Assembly (NCBI GenBank): GCA_019637635.1
Contig: JAHBVI010000054.1
Span: forward strand, 1-41,933
Source: Anaerolineae bacterium
GTDB taxonomy: Bacteria; Chloroflexota; Anaerolineae; Promineifilales; Promineifilaceae
Direction of reading: 5' to 3'
DNA length: 41,933 nucleotides
Part shown: positions 35,047 through 41,933 of the stretch, one piece after another
Numbering within the stretch: position 1 is the first letter of the stretch
Layout of the letters: every line of letters begins with the position of its first letter
Position numbers and translations under genes: made by a program
The notes under the pieces: model-generated
What the model was told of the DNA's origin: nothing
Seen by the model: the letters and a program-made list of their open reading frames with translations, nothing else
The model's database searches: none

Positions 35047-35309
35047 ACAACATGGACGTGAATTTGCATATTGAACGGCTGGTATTAGACGGGATTACGC
35101 TTTCGGCACGGGAGCGAGCGGTGTTGGGCACGGCCGTGAGCGATGAACTGACTCGCCTGATTAACGAAGGCGGCCTGCCCGCCAACCTGCCCGCCAGTGG
35201 CATTGTGCCTTCGATTCCGGCTGGGGCCATTCAGTTGGACAACGACAACAATCCGGCCCGGTTAGGGCAGCAAATTGCGCAAGCAGTGTTTGGGGGAAAC
35301 GGCCGATGA
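35043..35309 (+). CDS. Small conserved-type eCIS-associated protein
   Basis: The 88-residue protein has an N-terminal strand-turn-helix pattern (MDVNLHIERLVLDGITLSARERAVLGTAVSDELTRLINEGG) and a C-terminal amphipathic helix (ARLGQQIAQAVFGG) around a short Pro/Gly-rich stretch. I associate the LHIERLVLDG start and the LGQQIAxAVxGG end with small proteins found directly before DUF4157 genes in injection-system and related loci. The function is not known. It overlaps the ATPase gene and the following DUF4157 gene by 4 bp each, so its synthesis is coupled to both. The position suggests an adaptor or chaperone for the DUF4157 protein. Confidence 0.65.
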
Positions 35310-36541
35310 ACCAACACACAATCACCCAGCCCCTGGCAAAAACGGCAACTAGCCTAACATCTGGTGGCCTTCTCCAACGCAAATGCGCCTGCGGCAACCA
35401 CACCATGGCCGGTGGCGAATGCGCTGAATGTCGTAAAAAACGGTTGCAACGTAAAGCCACGAACCACAGCGAACCGGAAACCGTCCCTCCCATCGTTCAC
35501 GAAGTCTTGCGCTCGCCCGGTCAACCGCTTGATGCCGCCACCCGCGCTTTCATGGAACCCCGCTTCGGCCATGATTTCAGTCACGTCCGGGTGCATACAG
35601 ATGCGAAAGCGGCAAAGTCGGCGCGGTCAGTCAATGCCCTGGCGTATACGGTGGGGCGCGACATGGCCTTTGGCAGCAGTCAATACACACCGACTTCAGA
35701 AGCAGGCAAGCGGCTGATAGCCCACGAACTCACACATGTTGTGCAGCAAGATAAAAGCGGCAGCCATCAGTTGCAAAGTGAATGGCGCGTCAATCATCCC
35801 GGTGATGCCTGGGAACAGGAGGCGGATGAGTTCGCCAGACAAATTGTGTCCCGGCCACATGTAAATCAGCAGTTCCATTCAAATATGGGCATCAACCTGC
35901 CAGCCTTGCAGCGAAGCTGTTCGGATGGCCAGTGCGAAAGTTGTTTAGGCGGCAGACGGGACTTTTGGGTCACGGTATTTTTCCGCCGCCGGGCCACGCA
36001 AGCAACAATGACCCGGTTAAGAACTGAAATTAACGAAGCCAAAAGGATACTGGCAAACTGTTGCCTTGACCTCAAATTTGATTTCAACTGGACTCTCTTG
36101 AGAGGGCCGTCCGTTTTTCCCGCGCCGACGGCCCGGCCGGCCGGCGATCCCCTTGGCCCTCTCGACTACCCTGCAGATGCCGAGGCGTTAGGCGAAGGCC
36201 CAACTTTTGCCGGCGCCAGGGGCGTCCCCATGCTGGTCGTGGATGACGTTCCTGGCTCTGGCGGTGGCGTCACCATGTTGCCAGGGCTGGATGCCGAGTA
36301 TACGGGCCGCAATTATTTTGCCATAGCCGTAAACCAGCCCAACCCTAATCCCAACTGCAATCATATCGCCCATGAACTCTGGCACATGACCGGGGCGGCC
36401 CGGCACGACCCGGCGGAAGGCGCGATCACTGCCTGCACCAGCAATGCCGTGTCGGACACTTATTGCCGTGCTTTGCGCGCGATGGTTGCTCCCATTGGCG
36501 ATTTTCCCACACCGCGAAATAGGGACACGGCCGTTGCCTAG
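35306..36541 (+). CDS. DUF4157 protein with C-terminal metallopeptidase-like domain (putative eCIS cargo)
   Basis: The protein has 411 residues. The N-terminal zinc-knuckle motif is CAC-x9-CAEC (Cys27, 29, 39, 42) in QRKCACGNHTMAGGECAECRKKRLQRK. The DUF4157 domain (about 65-150) has PLDAATRAFMEPRFGHDFSHVRVHTDAKA, NALAYTVGRDMAFG and HELTHVVQQ. A linker carries a second Cys group (CSDGQCESCLGG, about 208-220). The C-terminal domain (about 220-411) contains HELWH plus a further His at about residue 366, close to a metzincin site but one residue longer (HELWHMTGAARH). DUF4157 marks proteins linked to eCIS particles, often cargo. I infer a protease toxin with a DUF4157 loading or self-processing domain. 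No signal peptide is present. Confidence 0.8.
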   Translation: MNQHTITQPLAKTATSLTSGGLLQRKCACGNHTMAGGECAECRKKRLQRKATNHSEPETVPPIVHEVLRSPGQPLDAATRAFMEPRFGHDFSHVRVHTDAKAAKSARSVNALAYTVGRDMAFGSSQYTPTSEAGKRLIAHELTHVVQQDKSGSHQLQSEWRVNHPGDAWEQEADEFARQIVSRPHVNQQFHSNMGINLPALQRSCSDGQCESCLGGRRDFWVTVFFRRRATQATMTRLRTEINEAKRILANCCLDLKFDFNWTLLRGPSVFPAPTARPAGDPLGPLDYPADAEALGEGPTFAGARGVPMLVVDDVPGSGGGVTMLPGLDAEYTGRNYFAIAVNQPNPNPNCNHIAHELWHMTGAARHDPAEGAITACTSNAVSDTYCRALRAMVAPIGDFPTPRNRDTAVA

Positions 36542-36561
36542 GGGTCTTGTAAAAGCAGACT

Positions 36562-38703
36562 ATGGAAAAGACATTGTCCACTTCACCATCACTTTCTGAG
36601 GCGCACCCACCTGTGCTGCAGCGCCAGTGTGCCTGTGGCAACCATATCGTGGCCGGCGGTGAATGTGCTGAGTGCCGCAAGAAAAGGTTGCAGCGGAAAG
36701 CGGCCAACCATGATGAGCCGGGAACCGTGCCCCCCATCGTCCATGACGTGCTGCGCTCTCCCGGCCGACCGCTTGACCCGTCCACTCGCGCCTTCATGGA
36801 ACCACGCTTCGGCCACGATTTTAGCCAGGTGCGTGTGCATACAGGTGAGCGGGCCGCTGCCTCAGCCCAGGCAGTCAATGCCCTGGCCTATACGGTAGGG
36901 CACAATGTTGTCTTTGGCGCGGGACAATATATGCCCACAACCCACGCCGGCCAGCGACTGCTGGCCCATGAACTGGCTCATACCATCCAGCAACAAACAA
37001 CCGGCAGCAGTGCAGTTGTGCAAACATTTTCACCCATAGACGAGCCAGATGCGCCGTTGGAACGTGAAGCCAGCACGGCTGCCGACCAGGTAATGGCCGG
37101 GCAGAAGCCCCAGATCAACCGCGCCGTCAGCCAGGCCCGGCCCCAACGCCAGGCCGATACCACCAAAAATAAAATGGATCGGCCGACGGCCGACGGCCAT
37201 ATCGAAGTCACCCGTACCATCACGCGCCGTTCCTGCCAGACGATCCCCTTCACCCAGTCCACGCCATCCAGCGACATCGTTTATTTTGACGCCCAGGCCA
37301 ACGCCTTTGGCATTCGCTACCAATACTGTAAGGGCGCAACGACAATAGAAATGGACTCCCAGGCGCGTTATGACCGGCTGCGACGCGATGCCGAACAATT
37401 GGTCAAACGCCTGCCCCAGACCATCCTCAGTGGCGGTGATGTTTTTGCCCAAATTCAGCAAACAGCACAGCAAACTTCGGTCAGCGCCAGCACCACCATT
37501 GCCATCACTATCAGCGGTACATTGCGAGCCGAAATTAAGGGTACAACCGAACAGGGTTTGCAGACCCGTTCCTACGATGTGGAAGGGCTGTTCCGCCTGA
37601 CGCCAAAAGGTTGGGGATTAGAATTGGGCGCAGCTTATAAACACGTGGCCGATAATTTGCAGGGGGACGTGCAGACGATCTCCTTCACGCCTAAAGTGAA
37701 CGTAGGGCCAGTCCAGGCCGGTGTATCGGTGGAGCAAAAAGAAGAACGGCCGTCTGGCCGGGCGCCTTCCAGCACCACCACCGTGCGCGGCACCGTCAGC
37801 GTCTCCACCGGTCGTGGTCTGGGCCTGACGTTGTCCGGTTCATCGGAAAATGGCGGCACTTTCTCTATCACCTTTGGCACGGTAGACACATCGCAGCGTA
37901 TTCCTGATGTGCCCAAGAAAGAGTGCGTCATCCGCGACTGTCCGCCGCCCCAGGTAAGCTACAATTGCGTCCGTGTCACCAGGGCGCGCCCCGATGTAGA
38001 AGAAATACAAAGCCCAGGTCATGATGTCGTGCAGTTGCATTATGAACTGGATAAGACCACACCGGCTGATCAGACCGTGCATAACCAGAAACTCATGCAA
38101 ATTGAAGAGTTGGTGCGGAATAAATACAATGTCCAGGATATCGAAGGTTACGCCTCGCCAGAAGCCAGCAAAGATTACAACCTGGACCTGTCCAAACGGC
38201 GCGCCGAACAAGCCAGCGCCGATATTCGCACTCAGTTGAGTAATGCCAATCCATCTCTGACGGCCGTGTTACCATCAGCCAAAGGGCTAGGCGAACTATT
38301 GGGTGGGCCAATAGGTACAAGTGATGCCGCCCTCATTGCCGAAATCAAAGCCCAACTACGTGACAAACCTGAAGACGAACAGTTTAAGCTGTTTGGCCTC
38401 GACCCGGCACGCATGAGTGAGCCAGAGCGGGCTGACATGCGCCAACGTATTAAAGAATTCTCTGAGGGTAAGGCGGGCGGCCAAAGCCTGGCCCGGCGCG
38501 CACGCTGGGAACGCCTCTTCCCCTTCTTGCGCCGTGTGGATGTGACCATGGATAGGCCACGCCTGACAAAACCTATCATCATACCCGAAAAGCGCGAACC
38601 AAGCGGCAACTGTGATGCCGAAACAGTGGCCTGGGCTGAACAGAACATGCCGCCGCTGCCCGCGGACTTACGTTTGCCTGACGCACCAAAACTTGGTTTT
38701 TAA
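36562..38703 (+). CDS. DUF4157 protein with C-terminal OmpA-like domain (putative eCIS cargo or accessory)
   Basis: The protein has 713 residues. The first 145 are a close paralogue of the preceding protein: the same CAC-x9-CAEC knuckle (Cys23, 25, 35, 38), PLDPSTRAFMEPRFGHDFSQVRVHTGERA, and HELAHTIQQ at 136-144. The middle (about 200-470) is rich in Thr, Ser and Gly with alternating beta-strand patterns (TTIAITISGTLRAEIKG, GLELGAAYKHVADNLQGDVQTISF), possibly a beta-sandwich or solenoid. The C-terminal part (about 485-600) resembles an OmpA domain: VQLHYELDKT, IEGYASPEASKDYNLDLSKRRAEQASADI, although a long insert separates the second half. OmpA domains bind peptidoglycan, so it may tether or act at a cell wall. 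There is no toxin motif I can name. Confidence 0.72.
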   Translation: MEKTLSTSPSLSEAHPPVLQRQCACGNHIVAGGECAECRKKRLQRKAANHDEPGTVPPIVHDVLRSPGRPLDPSTRAFMEPRFGHDFSQVRVHTGERAAASAQAVNALAYTVGHNVVFGAGQYMPTTHAGQRLLAHELAHTIQQQTTGSSAVVQTFSPIDEPDAPLEREASTAADQVMAGQKPQINRAVSQARPQRQADTTKNKMDRPTADGHIEVTRTITRRSCQTIPFTQSTPSSDIVYFDAQANAFGIRYQYCKGATTIEMDSQARYDRLRRDAEQLVKRLPQTILSGGDVFAQIQQTAQQTSVSASTTIAITISGTLRAEIKGTTEQGLQTRSYDVEGLFRLTPKGWGLELGAAYKHVADNLQGDVQTISFTPKVNVGPVQAGVSVEQKEERPSGRAPSSTTTVRGTVSVSTGRGLGLTLSGSSENGGTFSITFGTVDTSQRIPDVPKKECVIRDCPPPQVSYNCVRVTRARPDVEEIQSPGHDVVQLHYELDKTTPADQTVHNQKLMQIEELVRNKYNVQDIEGYASPEASKDYNLDLSKRRAEQASADIRTQLSNANPSLTAVLPSAKGLGELLGGPIGTSDAALIAEIKAQLRDKPEDEQFKLFGLDPARMSEPERADMRQRIKEFSEGKAGGQSLARRARWERLFPFLRRVDVTMDRPRLTKPIIIPEKREPSGNCDAETVAWAEQNMPPLPADLRLPDAPKLGF

Positions 38704-38716
38704 GGAGTGATGAACT

Positions 38717-39367
38717 GTGACTACTTTTCCTGGCTCTCCCCGACTACTTAAAGGGGCGCTTATTGGCGTAGACCCGCTTAACCCGCTGGCCAGTGTGGTG
38801 ATATTCCAATACAACCCGGACACCATGACCCGCCGGCTGGAGGCGCGCGCCGTCAGCCAGGAAGGCGACCGCGGCGAAGCGTTCCGGCTCACCGGCGCGC
38901 CCAAAGAAACCATTACCCTGAGTATGGAAATTGACGCCGCCGACCAGCTTGAACAGGCAAATCCGTTAACCGTTACCACCGGTCTGCACCCCACCCTGGC
39001 CGCCCTGGAACTGATGTTATACCCCAAGAGCTTCATGGTCATTGCCAATGATGTCCTTTCGGCCATTGGCACCATTGAGGTAATCCCGGTTGAAGGGCCG
39101 ATGGTGCTGTTTGTCTGGGGCGCGGCGCGGGTACTGCCGGTGCGCCTGACCAGTTTCAGCATTACCGAAGAAGCCTATGATCCCCTGCTCAACCCCATCC
39201 GGGCCAAAGTAGAACTGTCACTGGCGGTATTGAGCTACCACGACCTGTCCCTACTCAGCCCTGGCCGCGCCCTCTTCCTGGCGCACCACATTGCCAAAGA
39301 AGTGCTGGCCACGCTGAACGTGGCCAATAACGTGCAAAACGTAGGCGCGGGTCTAAAACTGTTCTGA
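38717..39367 (+). CDS. CIS tube/baseplate adaptor protein (Afp7/Pvc7-like)
   Basis: The GTG at 38717 gives 216 residues, with AAGGAG at 38702-38707 9 bp upstream. The ATG at 38710 is out of frame. The protein has the CIS-tube-protein pattern: KGALIGVDPLNPLASVVIFQYNPDTMTRRLEAR, FRLTGAPKETITLSMEIDAADQLEQ, PTLAALELMLYP, VLFVWGAARVLPVRLTSFSITEEAYDPLLNPIRAKVELSLAVLSY. In Afp and PVC the counterpart is fused to a LysM domain and joins the tube to the spike. Here the LysM part is a separate gene directly downstream. This is a structural piece of the baseplate hub. Confidence 0.85.
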   Translation: MTTFPGSPRLLKGALIGVDPLNPLASVVIFQYNPDTMTRRLEARAVSQEGDRGEAFRLTGAPKETITLSMEIDAADQLEQANPLTVTTGLHPTLAALELMLYPKSFMVIANDVLSAIGTIEVIPVEGPMVLFVWGAARVLPVRLTSFSITEEAYDPLLNPIRAKVELSLAVLSYHDLSLLSPGRALFLAHHIAKEVLATLNVANNVQNVGAGLKLF

Positions 39368-39381
39368 TGACGAGGTAAAAG

Positions 39382-39696
39382 ATGAGCTTTTCACCAACCA
39401 GCCGTTATTACTATCTGGAAACAGCCATTATAGAGACGAGCGACGGCCGTGAACTCCGCTATATCCGCCGCCGCTTTCTGCCCCCACCCGGCCGGTTTGC
39501 CCTGCTTCAAGAACATACCGTCACCGAGGGGGAGCGGCTAGACAACATCACCGCCCGATATTTAGGCGACCCGGAGCAGTTCTGGCGCATCTGTGACGCC
39601 AACAACGCCATGCGCCCCGAAGAACTGACCGAAACCATTGGCCGCCGCCTGCGCATCACCCTGCCTGAGGGCATACCGGGAACGCCCCATGCTTAA
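39382..39696 (+). CDS. LysM-containing tail protein
   Basis: The 104-residue protein has an N-terminal beta-rich region (SRYYYLETAIIETSDGRELRYIRRRFLPPP), then a LysM-like domain (HTVTEGERLDNITARYLGDPEQFWRICDANNAMRPEELTETIGRRLRITLP). LysM proteins of this size sit between the Afp7-like adaptor and the gpD-like hub in many injection-system and phage-tail clusters, where they help fix the hub to the first tube ring rather than bind peptidoglycan. It starts 14 bp after the previous gene, with GAGG upstream, and overlaps the next start by 8 bp. Confidence 0.88.
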   Translation: MSFSPTSRYYYLETAIIETSDGRELRYIRRRFLPPPGRFALLQEHTVTEGERLDNITARYLGDPEQFWRICDANNAMRPEELTETIGRRLRITLPEGIPGTPHA

Positions 39697-40816
39697 TGGA
39701 ATTCACCTCACCCTGCTCATTGGCCCGCTGGCTGTGCCTCTACCTGCGCCGCCCCCCCTCACTGAAGCGCTGCAAAGCGTTCAGGTGAACAGCCAGCGCC
39801 AGCGCACCGGTTTTCAACTTACCTTCAACGTGGGCAAGACCTCGTTGATTCAAAATGTCTTGCAACCCGCCGGGCTGCTTGACCCCATGGTGACGCGGGT
39901 CGTCATCATCGTTACCTTTCGCGGCATCCCCCAGGTCATCGCCGATGGCGTAGTCACACGCCACGAGGTTTCCCCCAGCAATGAGGCCGGCCAATCCACC
40001 CTCACCTTAACCGGGGAAGACCTGAGCGTCCTCATGGATGTCATTGAGATGCGGCTGCCTTATCCCGCCCTGCCCGATGCCGGTAAGCTGGTGGCTATTC
40101 TGGCTAAATACGCCGCCTTTGGTATTGTGCCATTGGTGATCCCTCCCCCGGTGGACGTGCCTAAAAGCCCCACCAGCGCCATTGAATCCCAAACCAGCAC
40201 CGACCTGGCCTATATCAGAAGTCTGGCTGCCCGCTGCGGCTACACGTTTTACGTGGAACCAGGGCCACTCCCCTTGCAGAACATTGCCTACTTTGGCCCC
40301 GATATACGCCTGCCCGTGCCCCAACCGGCCCTCAGCGTTAATTCCGACTGGGCTACCAATGTCGAATCGCTCAGTTTCAGTCTGGATGGACTTTCCAAGA
40401 AGGTGACAATCATCACCATTCTTGACCCGGTGACCAGAAAAATACCGATACCCATCCCCCTGCCCAACATTGACATTCTTAAACCGCCGCTGGGGGCGCG
40501 GCTGACGCCGCCCGCCAAAATACGTTTTTCCGATGATATGGCCAACCTGCCACCAGACGAGGCGGCCAAACGTGCCTTTGGGCTGCTGCGGCAAGGGGCG
40601 GATGCGGTGAGTGGCAGCGGTTCACTCAACGTTATTCGTTATGGGCATATTTTGCGGGCGCGCCAACTGGTGGGGGTGCGTGGCGCGGGTCTGACGTATG
40701 ACGGCATGTATTACGTGGAGAGCGTGACCCATAACATCAAGCGAGGCGAATACAAACAGAGTTTTAGCCTCTCGCGGGATGGCGTTGTTTCACAAACACC
40801 GGTGGTGATGCCATGA
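39689..40816 (+). CDS. gpD-like hub protein (N-terminal half of a VgrG/Afp8-type spike)
   Basis: The ATG at 39689 gives 375 residues. An earlier in-frame start at 39638 lies inside the LysM gene and adds no homologous sequence. The order is: beta-barrel part 1 (IHLTLLIGPLAVPL, SVQVNSQRQRTGFQLTFNVGK), helical/beta part 2 (LTGEDLSVLMDVIEMRLPYPALPDAGKLVAILAKYA), the gpD motif TSTDLAYIRSLAARCGYTFYVEPGPLP, and a C-terminal YDGMYYVESVTHNIKRGEYKQSFSLSRDGV. This matches the phage late control gene D family, the base of the central spike. Its last 4 bp overlap the gpV-like gene, so the spike is made from two proteins here, not one VgrG-type fusion. Confidence 0.87.
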   Translation: MLNGIHLTLLIGPLAVPLPAPPPLTEALQSVQVNSQRQRTGFQLTFNVGKTSLIQNVLQPAGLLDPMVTRVVIIVTFRGIPQVIADGVVTRHEVSPSNEAGQSTLTLTGEDLSVLMDVIEMRLPYPALPDAGKLVAILAKYAAFGIVPLVIPPPVDVPKSPTSAIESQTSTDLAYIRSLAARCGYTFYVEPGPLPLQNIAYFGPDIRLPVPQPALSVNSDWATNVESLSFSLDGLSKKVTIITILDPVTRKIPIPIPLPNIDILKPPLGARLTPPAKIRFSDDMANLPPDEAAKRAFGLLRQGADAVSGSGSLNVIRYGHILRARQLVGVRGAGLTYDGMYYVESVTHNIKRGEYKQSFSLSRDGVVSQTPVVMP

Positions 40817-41379
40817 ACGAAGATGATGGATTGAAAAAATACTACGGCAAATATCCCGGCACCGTGTTAAACAACGTGGACCCGGAATTCCGTGGGCGAT
40901 TGATGCTCAATGTGCCCGATGTGTTGGGCGTCATCCCCTCCAGTTGGGCTGAGGCTTGTGTGCCTTTAGCCGGCCCAACCGGCCCGCCGATGGGCGTCTA
41001 CCTCGTGCCACCCATTGGCACCGGTGTATGGGTGGAATTTGAGAAGGGCGACCCCAACCGGCCTATTTGGGTTGGCTGTCGCTGGGGCGCTCAATCCGAC
41101 ATTCCCCTGGCTGCCCAGGCGGGTAATCCGGCCGACCCCAGCCTTGTCCTGCAATCGTTGTTACAGCAGGCGATCATTATCAGCGACATGCCGCCGTCGC
41201 CGCCGCCACCGGTGATGCCGCCAACGCCGACCACAGGTGGCATTATTTTGCGCAGCACCACAGGCGCGTACATTGTGGTGAATGACGCCGGTATCTTTAT
41301 TAGCAATGGCAAGGGTGCCTCGATTGAAATGTTAGGGCCATCGGTGATGATCAACAAACTGGCCCTGGTGGTAACTTAA
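40813..41379 (+). CDS. gpV-like spike/baseplate assembly protein (OB-fold)
   Basis: The 188-residue protein has an N-terminal OB-fold (1-about 95): KYYGKYPGTVLNNVDPEFRGRLMLNVPDVLG, WAEACVPLAGP, GVYLVPPIGTGVWVEFEKGDPNRPIWVGCRWG. This is the gp5/VgrG/gpV signature. A Pro-rich stretch (SPPPPVMPPTPTT, about 130-143) leads into a short beta-prism-like end (GGIILRSTTGAYIVVNDAGIFISNGKGASIEMLGPSVMI). A trimer would form the needle that carries the PAAR-like tip encoded just downstream. It starts within the stop of the hub gene. Confidence 0.9.
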   Translation: MNEDDGLKKYYGKYPGTVLNNVDPEFRGRLMLNVPDVLGVIPSSWAEACVPLAGPTGPPMGVYLVPPIGTGVWVEFEKGDPNRPIWVGCRWGAQSDIPLAAQAGNPADPSLVLQSLLQQAIIISDMPPSPPPPVMPPTPTTGGIILRSTTGAYIVVNDAGIFISNGKGASIEMLGPSVMINKLALVVT

Positions 41380-41380
41380 T

Positions 41381-41704
41381 ATGCCCGGTTTTCTCCTTCA
41401 TGTTGGCGCACAGGTATTGTGTTCACACGTGGGGCAGGCGCAGCCCACCGTGCCCAATCCGCGGGTGACGGTGAGCGGGCAGCCTACCGTGGCTGTTACT
41501 TCGCCATACATGGTGGCCGGTTGTACGCTGCCACCCCCACCAGCAGCCAATGGCCCCTGTGTCACTGCCCAATTTGTCACGGCCGCTACCCGCATCACCT
41601 CCAATGGGCAGCCGTTGCTGCTGCTGGATAGCCAGGCCATTTGCGCGCCCACCGGCACGCCCTTGCTGATTGTGATGACTCAACCACGAGTTACAGGAAT
41701 GTGA
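41381..41704 (+). CDS. PAAR-like spike tip protein
   Basis: The 107-residue protein shows the PAAR-like repeat pattern of short Gly/Pro turns: LHVGAQVLCSHVGQAQPTVPNPRVTVSGQPT, VTSPYMVAGCTLPPP, PCVTAQFVTAATRITSNGQPLLLLDSQAICAPTGTPLLIV. Cys and His residues (CSH, GC, PC, IC) could bind the metal ion that stabilises the tip cone. It begins 1 bp after the gpV-like gene. In particles of this kind one copy caps the trimeric spike and makes the first contact with the target membrane. Confidence 0.85.
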   Translation: MPGFLLHVGAQVLCSHVGQAQPTVPNPRVTVSGQPTVAVTSPYMVAGCTLPPPPAANGPCVTAQFVTAATRITSNGQPLLLLDSQAICAPTGTPLLIVMTQPRVTGM

Positions 41705-41707
41705 GCG

Positions 41708-41933
41708 ATGATACAGATTGATTTTCCTTTCCACATTGACGGCCGTCACCGCACCGCCCTCACCACCGAAGACGACCATATCCGCGATATGATCGAGCAG
41801 TTTCTCTTCACCAACCCCGGCGAGCGGGTCAACCGGCCTGACTTTGGCAGCGGCCTGTTGCAGTTGATCTTCGCCCCCAACAGCCCGGAACTGGCCGCCG
41901 CCCTGCAATTCACCATTCAGGCCGGGCTGCAAC
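41708..41933 (+). CDS. gp25-like baseplate wedge protein, 3' partial
   Basis: Starting at the ATG at 41708, the visible 75 residues read IDFPFHIDGRHRTALTTEDDHIRDMIEQFLFTNPGERVNRPDFGSGLLQLIFAPNS and continue beyond the window. The EQFLFTNPGERVNRPDFGSGL segment is the conserved core of the gp25/Afp9 (lysozyme-fold, inactive) wedge family, which starts sheath assembly on the baseplate. The gene follows the PAAR-like gene by 3 bp. The remaining baseplate genes (gpJ- and gpI-like, tail fibres) are expected just outside the window. Confidence 0.93.
   Translation, partial: MIQIDFPFHIDGRHRTALTTEDDHIRDMIEQFLFTNPGERVNRPDFGSGLLQLIFAPNSPELAAALQFTIQAGLQ

Noticed and set aside
38717..41933. Type VI secretion system (VgrG/PAAR-like genes)
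   Set aside because: No TssB/C-type paired sheath, no TssJLM membrane complex, no ClpV. The Afp7-like adaptor, LysM and DUF4255 genes fit eCIS instead.

Overview
The window (about 41.9 kb, GC roughly 57%) looks like a chromosomal segment of a filamentous-type Chloroflexota (Anaerolineae/Ardenticatenia/Caldilineae grade). This is an inference from three things: the gene mix (SARP/BTAD regulator, LLM-class F420-type oxidoreductase, several glycosyltransferases, a phage-tail-like injection system), the style of the intergenic palindromic repeats, and a very abundant 8-bp palindrome ACGGCCGT (about 60 copies counted by eye, roughly one expected by chance). No tRNA, rRNA, CRISPR array or insertion sequence was found.

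Layout. (1) 1-11.77 kb, all on +: surface polysaccharide genes. These are a NodB-type polysaccharide deacetylase (5' end outside the window), two family-2 glycosyltransferases, two consecutive SGNH-hydrolase + MBOAT O-acyltransferase pairs (a duplicated acetylation module), a GT39-like membrane glycosyltransferase, galE and a membrane-anchored phosphodiester glycosidase, ending in a clear hairpin terminator. (2) 11.8-14.4 kb: a corridor of broken genes. It holds a 5'-truncated HicB-family antitoxin, an ABC sugar permease lacking its 5' part and carrying a frameshift, and an alpha-L-rhamnosidase (GH78) with an in-frame internal deletion that removes the general-acid motif. (3) 14.4-17.4 kb: a MerR regulator of the AdhR/NmlR type with Cys52 and its own textbook 19-bp-spacer promoter, followed by a cupin, an LLM oxidoreductase and an aldo/keto reductase. 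It looks like a self-regulated carbonyl or redox stress operon. (4) 17.4-25.95 kb: L-rhamnose catabolism (rhamnose isomerase, rhamnulokinase, a two-domain class II aldolase, a GH3 beta-glucosidase, and a RhaE-type aldolase-dehydrogenase that has lost its dehydrogenase half), with a divergent VapBC-like toxin-antitoxin pair inserted between isomerase and kinase. (5) 26.1 kb to the window end: a SARP-type regulator, a terminator, a striking array of six NTCAG boxes at exactly 11-bp spacing, and then an extracellular contractile injection system (eCIS) operon that runs off the window.

The eCIS set comprises one sheath, one tube, a gp26-like zinc-ribbon protein, a Pro-rich protein, a DUF4255 tail-cap protein, an AAA+ ATPase, a small conserved-type protein, two DUF4157 proteins (likely cargo; one ends in a metallopeptidase-like domain, the other in an OmpA-like domain), a CIS-tube/Afp7-like adaptor, a LysM protein, separate gpD-like hub and gpV-like spike proteins, a PAAR-like tip and the start of a gp25-like baseplate wedge protein. 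The most interesting proposal is that the SARP upstream binds the 11-bp phased array and switches on the injection system. Second is the AAA+ ATPase gene, whose coding sequence has absorbed low-complexity repeats of the kind otherwise found between genes here.
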